NCBI GenBank assembly: GCA_949487015.1
Contig: CATAQZ010000206.1
Span: 1 to 5,672 of the forward strand
DNA from: Flavobacteriales bacterium UBA4585
GTDB taxonomy: Bacteria > Bacteroidota > Bacteroidia > Flavobacteriales > Schleiferiaceae
Reading direction: 5' to 3'
Length of the DNA stretch: 5,672 bases
In this document: in pieces, positions 1-5,672 of the stretch
Position numbering within the stretch: position 1 is the stretch's first letter
How the letters are laid out: every line of letters begins with the position of its first letter
The notes under the pieces: generated by a model
The model's input: only the letters and a program-made list of their open reading frames with translations
What the model was told of the DNA's origin: nothing
Database searches by the model: none
Program-made: the position numbers and the translations under genes

Positions 1-162
1 ATGAATAGTGGCGATTGGGTCGAAAATCTTACATCGCTTGAATACATGGATAAAAAATGGCAAATGTTCACTTTTCCGCAGAGTAAAACCATTAGCTTCG
101 ACGATACAGAAGACGATCCATTCGATAATGATTTATTGGAAGAACTTATCAAAGCTGTCTAG
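1..162 (+). CDS. C-terminal end of an LpxH-like metallophosphoesterase (probable UDP-2,3-diacylglucosamine diphosphatase), 5'-truncated by the window
   Basis: An open frame runs from base 1 to a TAG at 160-162 and gives 53 residues. It begins MNSGDWVENLTSLEY, which resembles the end of the calcineurin-like phosphoesterase fold in Bacteroidota LpxH-type enzymes, where a SGDW-EN-T-LEY block follows the last metal-binding histidines. An acidic tail follows (around residues 33-48, rich in D and E). The ATG at base 1 is most likely an internal methionine, because the metal-binding motifs must lie upstream of the window. If the assignment is right, the enzyme removes UMP from UDP-2,3-diacylglucosamine at the cytoplasmic face of the inner membrane during lipid A synthesis. 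The next gene, a glycosyltransferase, starts 3 bases after the stop, so the two are probably cotranscribed. The family call rests on a short tail; no catalytic residue is visible. Confidence 0.6.
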   Translation: MNSGDWVENLTSLEYMDKKWQMFTFPQSKTISFDDTEDDPFDNDLLEELIKAV

Positions 163-165
163 TTC

Positions 166-1191
166 ATGAAAGTTTTATATGCGCTGCAAGGCACGGGTAA
201 TGGTCATGTGGCTCGCGCAAGGGAGCTTGTACCGCTTATTTCTCAAAGATGTGAAATAGACGTTTTAGTTGCTGGAACTCAAAGCCAGATTCATCTTGGT
301 TTTCCTGTACGATTCAAAAAGTTTGGCCTTACCATGAAATATAATACAAGTGGTGGGGTTAGCTATTTAAAGAGCTTCTTCTCTAATAGACCCTTACGGT
401 TTTTAAAAGACGTTTTATCACTCCCAGTGAAAGAATATGATGTGGTGATCATAGACTTTGAGGCCATTACTTCCTATGCTTGTCTTTTGCGTGGGGTAAA
501 GAGTTTACAATTAAGTCACCAAGCCGCATATTGGTCAAAGTTAACACCGCGACCGGAGCCTCGTGTATGGCATTGGGAACTCATTTTGAGACACATGTCA
601 CCGAGTCATTATAAAATAGGCTTTCATTTTAATGCTTATGATACGTTTATTTTACCACCCATTATAAGAAGCGATGTTCGTAAGCTAACGCCTGCACATG
701 GAGGACATTATACAGTATATCTACCTGCATACAATGCTGCGACCTTGGCGCAATGGTTTAAAAGATTTCCCACAGAGTCGTTTACAGTTTTTATCAAAGA
801 AAAAGACTTTGATAGCACTTTAAATTGCAAATTTCTACCAGTTGATAATGAGCGCTTTATAAACTCTATATGTGATTCCAGAGGTGTCATTTGTAGTGCG
901 GGTTTTGAAGGCCCTGCTGAAGCCATGTATTTAGGTAAGAAATTGTTGATTACACCCATAATTGGACAATATGAACAGGCCGCTAATGCAATTTGTGCAG
1001 AGAGAGAGGGCGCTTTAGTTTTTAAACAATTGGACGAAAGTGCTCTCCCAATATTCGAGGTGTTTTTTCAAATAGAAAATTTTGTTAAAAGACCTTGGCC
1101 GGACTACGCCGAAGGGTTGATTGAGTGTATTTTAGACAATGCTAAAAAAGGTAGGGCTTTGGACGATATTTCCGCCCTAAAGCTTCACTAA
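166..1191 (+). CDS. GT-B fold glycosyltransferase family protein (MJ1255/VC2487-like, MurG-related)
   Basis: The 341-residue protein starts with a beta strand and a glycine loop, GTGNGHVARA (residues 9-18), the N-terminal signature of GT-B transferases that use nucleotide sugars. A DxxxxxDFEA segment (92-100) ends the N-terminal domain's central strands. The C-terminal half carries a MurG-like donor-site block: SAGFEGPAEAMYLGKK (244-259), then a PIIGQYEQAANA stretch (264-275), where E249 or E252 and the Q268/Q271 region would contact the UDP-sugar. There is no signal peptide or clear membrane helix, so it is probably cytoplasmic or peripheral on the inner membrane. The start at 166 is preferred because the glycine loop follows after the usual eight residues and the upstream stop is 3 bases away. 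The sugar and acceptor cannot be read from the sequence. Its neighbour, a probable lipid A enzyme, suggests an envelope glycolipid, but that is inference. Confidence 0.85.
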   Translation: MKVLYALQGTGNGHVARARELVPLISQRCEIDVLVAGTQSQIHLGFPVRFKKFGLTMKYNTSGGVSYLKSFFSNRPLRFLKDVLSLPVKEYDVVIIDFEAITSYACLLRGVKSLQLSHQAAYWSKLTPRPEPRVWHWELILRHMSPSHYKIGFHFNAYDTFILPPIIRSDVRKLTPAHGGHYTVYLPAYNAATLAQWFKRFPTESFTVFIKEKDFDSTLNCKFLPVDNERFINSICDSRGVICSAGFEGPAEAMYLGKKLLITPIIGQYEQAANAICAEREGALVFKQLDESALPIFEVFFQIENFVKRPWPDYAEGLIECILDNAKKGRALDDISALKLH

Positions 1192-1197
1192 AAATCG

Positions 1198-1205
1198 TAT
1201 CTTTG
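1198..1205 (+). promoter_or_regulatory. Bacteroidota-type -7 promoter element (TAnnTTTG) for the bamD operon
   Basis: The bases TATCTTTG match the TAnnTTTG consensus of the Bacteroidota housekeeping sigma factor exactly. The element sits in the 21-base gap between the glycosyltransferase stop (1191) and the bamD ATG (1213). I could not find a TTG-type -33 element at the usual spacing; the nearest TTTG (1158-1161) is too far upstream. Transcription would begin a few bases after 1205, close to the start codon. I checked the + strand for other exact copies of the motif and noticed none. Confidence 0.6.
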
Positions 1206-1212
1206 CCCGTTC

Positions 1213-1980
1213 ATGAAATTAATTAGACTAGCTACATACGTACTCTTCGCCCTGTTTTTAACAAATTGTGGCGAATACCAGGAGGTTCTTAAGAGCAAAG
1301 ACCTTGATTATAAATTCTCCAAAGCCGTAGAATATTACGATGCAGGGGAGTATAACAAGGCTTATCCAATCTTTGATGAACTTATCTCATTGTACCGAGG
1401 AACTCATAAAGCACAGGAAGTCTATTTCTATTATGCACATACGCTGTATTTACAGAAGAACTATATCCTAGCGGGGTACCATTTCAAGAACTTTTACAAG
1501 ACATTCCCTCAGAATGATCAAGCAGACGAGGCGGCATATCTCACCGCATTTTGCTACTATTTAGAGGCACCAAAACACAGTCTCGACCAGGCATACACGT
1601 TCAAAGCCATTAATGAAATACAGTTGTACATTAATACGCATCCAAATTCTGAGAAGCTGGAGGATTGTAATGGCTTCATGGAAGAGCTAAGAAGTAAGTT
1701 GGAACTTAAAAGTTATGAAATAGCATATCAATATTTCAAAACTCGACAATACAAAGCTGCGATGACAGCGTTCACAACGACAGTAAGTGAATATCCTGAC
1801 ACGCCCTACCGCGAAGACGCGTTGTATTATAAAACGTTATCTGCTTTTAAATTGGCAAATAATAGTTTAGAATCACTTCAAAACGAACGTTTTACAGAAG
1901 CGAAGACTGCATTAAATGATTTTGAAGAAGCGTTCCCAAATAGCGATCGCCTCGAAGATTTACGTAAATTGATACATTAA
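1213..1980 (+). CDS. bamD: Outer membrane protein assembly factor BamD (lipoprotein)
   Basis: This 255-residue protein is the lipoprotein partner of BamA in the complex that folds and inserts beta-barrel proteins into the outer membrane. The first 18 residues form a lipoprotein signal (basic MKLIR, hydrophobic core, lipobox LTNC), with the lipidated cysteine at residue 19. The rest is built of TPR-like helical pairs: residues about 33-66 (YYDAGEYNKAYPIFDELI), 68-103, 125-145, 165-198 (YFKTRQYKAAMTAF) and 203-245. The aromatic and alanine spacing of these repeats and the paired FP-N-D motifs (98-102, 241-245) are typical of the BamD/YfiO family, and the length is close to the usual 240-280. 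The residues after the Cys (GEYQE) do not look like a surface-export signal, which fits a periplasm-facing protein. It opens the probable operon, with a promoter element just upstream and rpoZ 14 bases downstream. Confidence 0.93.
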   Translation: MKLIRLATYVLFALFLTNCGEYQEVLKSKDLDYKFSKAVEYYDAGEYNKAYPIFDELISLYRGTHKAQEVYFYYAHTLYLQKNYILAGYHFKNFYKTFPQNDQADEAAYLTAFCYYLEAPKHSLDQAYTFKAINEIQLYINTHPNSEKLEDCNGFMEELRSKLELKSYEIAYQYFKTRQYKAAMTAFTTTVSEYPDTPYREDALYYKTLSAFKLANNSLESLQNERFTEAKTALNDFEEAFPNSDRLEDLRKLIH

Positions 1981-1994
1981 ATTCCTGATTTCCT

Positions 1995-2321
1995 ATGGAT
2001 TATAAAAAAATGCAAGCGGACAAAAATACCCGCACGCACAACACCAATGCAATTGATGCACCTACGGACAATATCTACGAAGCGTTGACTATTATCTCAA
2101 AACGTGCAGAACAAATCAATGACATTACTCGTGAAGAGTTGCATGCAAAACTTCAGGAGTTTGCTTCTTCAACAGAATCTTTAGAAGAGATTTTTGAAAA
2201 CAAGGAGCAAATTGAAGTGAGTAAATTCTACGAGAGTTTGCCGAAGCCAACTGCTATGGCCCTTCAAGAGTGGTTAGAAGATCGTATCTACTACCGCAAA
2301 GAGAACGAAGAAGAGAAATAG
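1995..2321 (+). CDS. rpoZ: DNA-directed RNA polymerase subunit omega, Bacteroidota type
   Basis: Omega is the small RNA polymerase subunit that helps fold and hold beta-prime in the core enzyme. The 108-residue protein is recognised by the phylum-specific form: an extended N-terminus, then DAPTDNIYEALTIISKRAEQI (21-41), where the A-x-x-I-x-x-RA pattern corresponds to the beta-prime-contacting helix of classical omega. This is followed by SLEEIFENKEQIEVSKFYE (62-80) and LPKPTAMALQEWLEDRIYYR (82-101), which are characteristic of Bacteroidota homologues. The C-terminus is a short charged tail. The ATG at 1995 is chosen over the internal ATG at 2010 because homologues begin with a similar MD-KK-sequence. 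There is no Shine-Dalgarno motif in the 14 bases after the bamD stop. It lies between bamD and coaBC and is probably transcribed with both. Confidence 0.9.
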   Translation: MDYKKMQADKNTRTHNTNAIDAPTDNIYEALTIISKRAEQINDITREELHAKLQEFASSTESLEEIFENKEQIEVSKFYESLPKPTAMALQEWLEDRIYYRKENEEEK

Positions 2322-2330
2322 AACGTGGAA

Positions 2331-3554
2331 ATGGGGCCTTTGTACCAGCGAAAGGTGCTGCTTGGAGTATCCGGCAGTATTGCAGCCTACAAAAGCGCCT
2401 TTTTAGTTCGTGAACTCATAAAATGGGGTGCTGAAGTCCAGGTAGTGATGACCACTGCAGCAAAGGACTTCATCACCCCATTAACGCTTTCAACCCTTAG
2501 TACGCGACCTGTATACAGTACGTTTCTTCATGAAGAAGAAGCGAAACAAGGGGTATGGAACAATCATGTAGACCTTGGCTTATGGGCCGATCTCATGATT
2601 ATAGCACCTGCTTCAAGCAATACACTTTCAAAACTGGTCACAGGCGCTTGTGACGATTTGTTGTCAGCGGTTTACATGAGTGCAAAATGTCCCGTTTATG
2701 TAGCCCCGGCGATGGATTTGGACATGTATAAAAATGAAGCTACTCGAGTCAATCTTAAAGAACTAGAGGCACGGGATGTTATAGTTATTCCTGCGGAGCA
2801 TGGTGAATTAGCCAGTGGACTGATAGGACAGGGGCGAATGGCGGAGCCAGATGCAATTTGTCAATTTATTTCAGCGCACCTTTTAAAACAGCTTCCATTA
2901 CACGGCGAAAATGTCCTCATTAATGCTGGTCCTACTCACGAGCACATCGATCCAGTACGGTATTTAGGTAACAATAGCACTGGTCAAATGGGCGTCGCTT
3001 TAGCTAATGCAGCCCGTTCTTTAGGTGCATCGGTCACTCTAGTTCTAGGTCCCACACATTATCCTTTGGAATTAAATGGACTTAATGTTGTTCGCGTTGT
3101 TAGCGCAAAAGAGATGTTAACAACCATGCAAGATTATTACCCTTCTTCCGTTTTAACCATATGTACGGCAGCCGTGAGCGATTTCGTTCCAAAGACTACC
3201 GCGGACAAAAAACTAAAGAAGACTTCGATGAAAGGGACTATGAGTATTGACCTTGAAGAGACTCCAGATATTCTAGCGACCTTAGGAAAGGCGAAGAGCA
3301 TAGATCAAAAATTGGTTGGTTTTGCTCTGGAAACTAATGATGGTGTGGGGTATGCGAAAGAAAAATTGGTGAAGAAAAATGCTGATGCGATTGTGTTAAA
3401 CACATTGAGTTCCTCCACTGGCTTCGAATCAAACACTAATGCTGTCGATGTATTTTACAAGGACGGCGCACAAGAATCCTTTCCTTTAGTTGATAAGAGT
3501 ATATTAGGTCAACAACTGCTCAACGCGTTACTCAATAAATTTGAATGGGTATGA
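2331..3554 (+). CDS. coaBC: Bifunctional phosphopantothenoylcysteine decarboxylase / phosphopantothenate-cysteine ligase CoaBC
   Basis: CoaBC carries out two consecutive steps of coenzyme A synthesis in the cytoplasm: CTP-dependent joining of cysteine to 4'-phosphopantothenate (CoaB) and FMN-dependent decarboxylation to 4'-phosphopantetheine (CoaC). From the ATG at 2331 it has 407 residues, the normal length. The CoaC domain (about 1-180) shows GVSGSIAAYK (12-21), the catalytic His79 in NHVDLG, an FMN-binding APASSNT stretch (92-98) and the substrate-binding PAMDLDMY (126-133). The CoaB domain (about 190-407) shows NAGPTHEHIDPVRY (198-211), the NNSTGQMG loop (214-221), TAAVSDF (279-285), a KKLKK lysine cluster (293-297) and GFALETND (330-337). 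The flap motif reads LASG with Ser162 where the family usually has Cys (see findings). A GTG at 2325 in the same frame would add two residues; the ATG gives the more typical N-terminus. It starts 9 bases after the rpoZ stop and overlaps the next gene by 4 bases. Confidence 0.95.
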   Translation: MGPLYQRKVLLGVSGSIAAYKSAFLVRELIKWGAEVQVVMTTAAKDFITPLTLSTLSTRPVYSTFLHEEEAKQGVWNNHVDLGLWADLMIIAPASSNTLSKLVTGACDDLLSAVYMSAKCPVYVAPAMDLDMYKNEATRVNLKELEARDVIVIPAEHGELASGLIGQGRMAEPDAICQFISAHLLKQLPLHGENVLINAGPTHEHIDPVRYLGNNSTGQMGVALANAARSLGASVTLVLGPTHYPLELNGLNVVRVVSAKEMLTTMQDYYPSSVLTICTAAVSDFVPKTTADKKLKKTSMKGTMSIDLEETPDILATLGKAKSIDQKLVGFALETNDGVGYAKEKLVKKNADAIVLNTLSSSTGFESNTNAVDVFYKDGAQESFPLVDKSILGQQLLNALLNKFEWV

Positions 3555-4462
3555 AAAAGAGCATCTTCACCCTTGTCCTTTTTACTTTAATAGCTCTTAA
3601 TAGCGGTGCGCAAGAATTACGTGCTACAGTCAAAGTACTAAGTCCAGAAGTACAAGCGACAAACAAGGATATTTTTCGGACTCTTGAGACGTCCATGGAA
3701 AATTTTCTAAATGGTTATGCCTTTACAGATCATAAATACAGCGACGAAGAGCGTATTGAATGCAACTATATTATGACTGTTAATAGTCTAAGTGGAAACA
3801 GGTTTGATGCAACAATGCAAGTGCAGTATTCGAGGCCCATTTACAATAGCAATTACAATTCTCCTGTATTTAAAGTGCTAGATAAAGACGTCGTCTTTAG
3901 TTACCAGGAAAACGAACCCATAGACTTTCAACAGAACACCTATACTACAAATCTCAGCTCCATCTTGGCTTTCTATGCATATACTATCATCGGTTTAGAT
4001 CGATGCACATTTAAGGCAAACGGTGGAGATGCTGAATTTGCTATAGCACAGAACATAGTTACGACTGCGCAAAGTAGTGGTGGTGCAAGTGGATGGAAAA
4101 GCTTTGATGGAACTAAAAATAGATTCTGGATCACTGATGCACTAATGAGTCCCGTTTTTGAGCCGGTGAAGACCACGCTCTACATGTACCACAGGCAGGG
4201 ATTAGATTTGATGTATTTGGCCGAAAATCATAAACAATCGTTAGAGACGATTGCTACTAGTTTGAAAGCATTAGAAGACCCCAATCAAAAGCGTCCGAAT
4301 AGCTATTTGCTCAACCTATTCTTTGATGCAAAGAATACGGAGATTTTATCGCTTTTTTCAGAAGCTTCTGCGCTTGGCGTAGATACGAAATCGCTACAGA
4401 CTACTTTAGAAGAGTTAGACCGGACTCACGCTAGTAGCTACAGTGAATTAGGAGGTAAGTGA
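3551..4462 (+). CDS. DUF4835 family secreted protein (PorD-like, possibly type IX secretion associated)
   Basis: This 303-residue protein belongs to a Bacteroidota-restricted family, DUF4835. I recall some databases naming this family PorD, a type IX secretion component, but the sequence alone does not show that. Residues 1-20 form a Sec signal peptide (MKKS, hydrophobic core, S-G-A before Gln21), so the mature protein should be periplasmic or outer-membrane associated. Family features are the early ELRATVKVLSPEVQ segment (22-35), a short ETSMENFLNGY block (about 46-56), a QVQYSRPIYNSNYNSPVF stretch (90-107), a middle SSILAFYAYTIIGLD region (about 136-150) and SGGASGWKSFDG (176-187). No catalytic motif or membrane anchor is visible. 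I chose the ATG at 3551 because it overlaps the coaBC stop as ATGA and puts the basic MKK at the N-terminus; an in-frame ATG at 3545 would add only MG. It shares one base with recN. Its place between coaBC and recN matches the order I recall from other Bacteroidota. Confidence 0.85.
   Translation: MKKSIFTLVLFTLIALNSGAQELRATVKVLSPEVQATNKDIFRTLETSMENFLNGYAFTDHKYSDEERIECNYIMTVNSLSGNRFDATMQVQYSRPIYNSNYNSPVFKVLDKDVVFSYQENEPIDFQQNTYTTNLSSILAFYAYTIIGLDRCTFKANGGDAEFAIAQNIVTTAQSSGGASGWKSFDGTKNRFWITDALMSPVFEPVKTTLYMYHRQGLDLMYLAENHKQSLETIATSLKALEDPNQKRPNSYLLNLFFDAKNTEILSLFSEASALGVDTKSLQTTLEELDRTHASSYSELGGK
4451..4456 (+). promoter_or_regulatory. Perfect Shine-Dalgarno sequence (GGAGGT) before recN
   Basis: GGAGGT ends 5 bases before the recN ATG at 4462, ideal spacing for pairing with the anti-Shine-Dalgarno end of 16S rRNA. 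It lies inside the last codons of the DUF4835 gene, where it encodes Gly-Gly. No other start in this window has a comparable site. In Bacteroidota the anti-Shine-Dalgarno is often shielded on the ribosome, so its use here is uncertain; the TGATG overlap alone could give coupling. Confidence 0.5.
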
Positions 4463-5672
4463 TGCTAAAGCGACTCAGAATACAAAACTTCATATTGATT
4501 GATCAGTTGGATTTACCCATTCTTGCTGGGATGACAGCAATGACGGGTGAGACAGGTGCAGGAAAAAGTATTTTACTTGGAGCTCTTGGAGCTGCATTAG
4601 GACAAAGGCTTTCTGCCAAGGCTGTGCTTAAAGACAAAAGCGCTAAGGCTATAGTTGAACTAGAATTGGCATTACCGAAGCACCTAAAAGCGGAATTTCA
4701 ATCAAGGGATATCGATTATGATACACATAGTGTGTTCCGTCGAGAACTATTGCCTAACGGTAAATCAAGAGCTTTTATTAATGATACGCCTGTAAAAAGC
4801 AGTGATTTAGCCTATTTCGCAGGCCAGTTTATTGACATCAATAGCCAGAGTGATAGTGGTTTACTTACTGATGTTGCCAAACAAATTGAATTGATTGATT
4901 CCTTTGTAGCTGCAGAGAGTGAGCGTGAAGAGTACATCCGGATTTATACTGCTCTAAAGGCTGTTCTTCTAGAGCAAAAAGTGCTTATTGAACAATCCGA
5001 CTCCAGTGATTTGGATTACCTCGAGTTTCTGTACCATGAGCTAGATAAGGCAAATGTTAAACCGGGCGAATATGAGGAAATTGATGAGCTGGTACGGTTA
5101 AATAAAAATGCAAGTGATTTCAACGAGCAATACAATGAATTAGCTGCACTTATCGGCGGTCAATCAAGCCTTTTAGATCAGTTGTTTACCGTCGAGTCTA
5201 AACTTGCTAGGCTCGCGACAAAAGACGCGACGACAGAATCGCTTTTAGAGAAATTACTCGAAATCATCTCACAGACACAATCTATAGAACGTGAAATTAT
5301 GGATCGCATAGCAGCGGCTGAGCTTACCGTAGATGTGGATGCATTGATCGATCGAAAACATCAAATAGACGGTTTAATACGAAAACACCGCGTTTTAGAT
5401 GCGGAAGCTTTGGTCATTAAATTTGATTCGCTGGGTGCTCAGATCAAATCTATTAAGGATAAAGATTCATTATTAAAAGCATTGAAAACCGAACAAATCA
5501 AGCTTGAAGGTTCCTTAAGAACTGCAGGTACAAAACTGCATGCTAAAAGGTTGGAATCAACTCAATTCATTCAAAATGCGCTCATCGGCTACTTAAGTGA
5601 TGTGGATTTGCCGAAAGCAAAAATTGAATTAATATGGCAAGAGCAAGCCCCAAGTGCAATCGGTCTTCATAA
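4462..5672 (+). CDS. recN: DNA repair protein RecN, 3'-truncated by the window
   Basis: RecN is an SMC-like ATPase that acts early at double-strand breaks, with ABC-type head domains joined by a coiled-coil arm. The frame is open from the ATG at 4462 to the window edge, giving 403 residues of an expected 550 or so; the signature motif, Walker B and the C-terminal head lie outside. The N-terminal MLKRLRIQNFILIDQLDL is the family start. Walker A, GETGAGKS, is at 29-36, followed by ILLGALGAALGQR (37-49). RRELLPNGKSRAFINDTPV (93-111) is a strong RecN signature. The Q-loop region IDINSQSDSGLL (124-135) keeps Gln129 but lacks the flanking histidines usual in the family. DYLEFLYHELDKANVKPGEY (about 183-202) and the charged, leucine-rich 203-375 match the RecN middle region and coiled coil. 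It starts inside the DUF4835 stop (TGATG), just after a GGAGGT. Confidence 0.93.
   Translation, partial: MLKRLRIQNFILIDQLDLPILAGMTAMTGETGAGKSILLGALGAALGQRLSAKAVLKDKSAKAIVELELALPKHLKAEFQSRDIDYDTHSVFRRELLPNGKSRAFINDTPVKSSDLAYFAGQFIDINSQSDSGLLTDVAKQIELIDSFVAAESEREEYIRIYTALKAVLLEQKVLIEQSDSSDLDYLEFLYHELDKANVKPGEYEEIDELVRLNKNASDFNEQYNELAALIGGQSSLLDQLFTVESKLARLATKDATTESLLEKLLEIISQTQSIEREIMDRIAAAELTVDVDALIDRKHQIDGLIRKHRVLDAEALVIKFDSLGAQIKSIKDKDSLLKALKTEQIKLEGSLRTAGTKLHAKRLESTQFIQNALIGYLSDVDLPKAKIELIWQEQAPSAIGLH

Noticed and set aside
708..959. Minus-strand open frame of 83 codons inside the glycosyltransferase gene
   Set aside because: It is wholly antisense to a well-supported GT-B gene, resembles no known protein and has no upstream promoter or ribosome site that I can see. 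It is a shadow frame.
1152..1179. Inverted repeat TAGGGC / GCCCTA at the end of the glycosyltransferase gene, considered as a terminator
   Set aside because: The stem is only 6 bp with a 16-base loop, lies inside the coding sequence and is not followed by a T run, so intrinsic termination is not supported.
2325..2330. GTG at 2325 as the coaBC start
   Set aside because: It is in frame and possible, but adds only two residues before an ATG at 2331 that gives the more typical N-terminus; neither has a ribosome site that decides it.
2652..2690. Whether CoaBC is split or frameshifted near the middle of its CoaC half
   Set aside because: The frame is continuous and the motifs before and after this stretch are in the expected order and spacing for a full-length enzyme.
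2973..2996. Gln in place of Lys in the CoaB NNSTGQMG loop as a sign of lost ligase activity
   Set aside because: The conserved Asn and glycines are present and this position varies in the wider family (Arg in eukaryotic ligases), so it is weak evidence for a functional change.
3973..4176. Minus-strand open frame of 67 codons inside the DUF4835 gene
   Set aside because: It is antisense to a gene with a clear signal peptide and family features, and its hydrophobic product looks like a by-product of the opposite strand's codons.

Overview
The window is a gene-dense stretch of chromosome from a member of the Bacteroidota, most likely a flavobacteria-like lineage. The reasons are: the omega subunit is the divergent Bacteroidota type; BamD, omega, CoaBC, a DUF4835 protein and RecN occur in an order I recall as conserved in that phylum; one TAnnTTTG promoter element is visible; and most genes lack a Shine-Dalgarno sequence. 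All genes are on the + strand with almost no intergenic DNA, so this reads as core chromosome. I saw no mobile element, tRNA, rRNA, CRISPR array or long repeat.

Layout. Bases 1-162 hold the 3' end of a gene that resembles the C-terminus of Bacteroidota LpxH-like (UDP-2,3-diacylglucosamine diphosphatase) metallophosphoesterases. After 3 bases comes a GT-B glycosyltransferase of the MJ1255/VC2487 type (166-1191). A short gap with a good -7 promoter element (1198-1205) leads into bamD (1213-1980), rpoZ (1995-2321), coaBC (2331-3554), a DUF4835/PorD-like secreted protein (3551-4462) and recN (4462 to the window end, cut off). CoaBC overlaps the DUF4835 gene by 4 bases (ATGA), and the DUF4835 gene overlaps recN by 1 base (TGATG), so these three are probably translationally coupled.

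Function. The first two genes point to cell-envelope glycolipid metabolism. The bamD-recN run combines unrelated housekeeping jobs: outer-membrane protein assembly (BamD), transcription (omega), coenzyme A synthesis (CoaBC), an envelope protein possibly tied to type IX secretion (DUF4835) and double-strand-break repair (RecN). I found no sign of a new multi-gene system. The points worth a second look are small: a Ser in place of the usual flap Cys in CoaC, a changed HGQH-type Q-loop in RecN, a near-leaderless promoter for bamD, and one perfect GGAGGT in a genome region otherwise without such sites.
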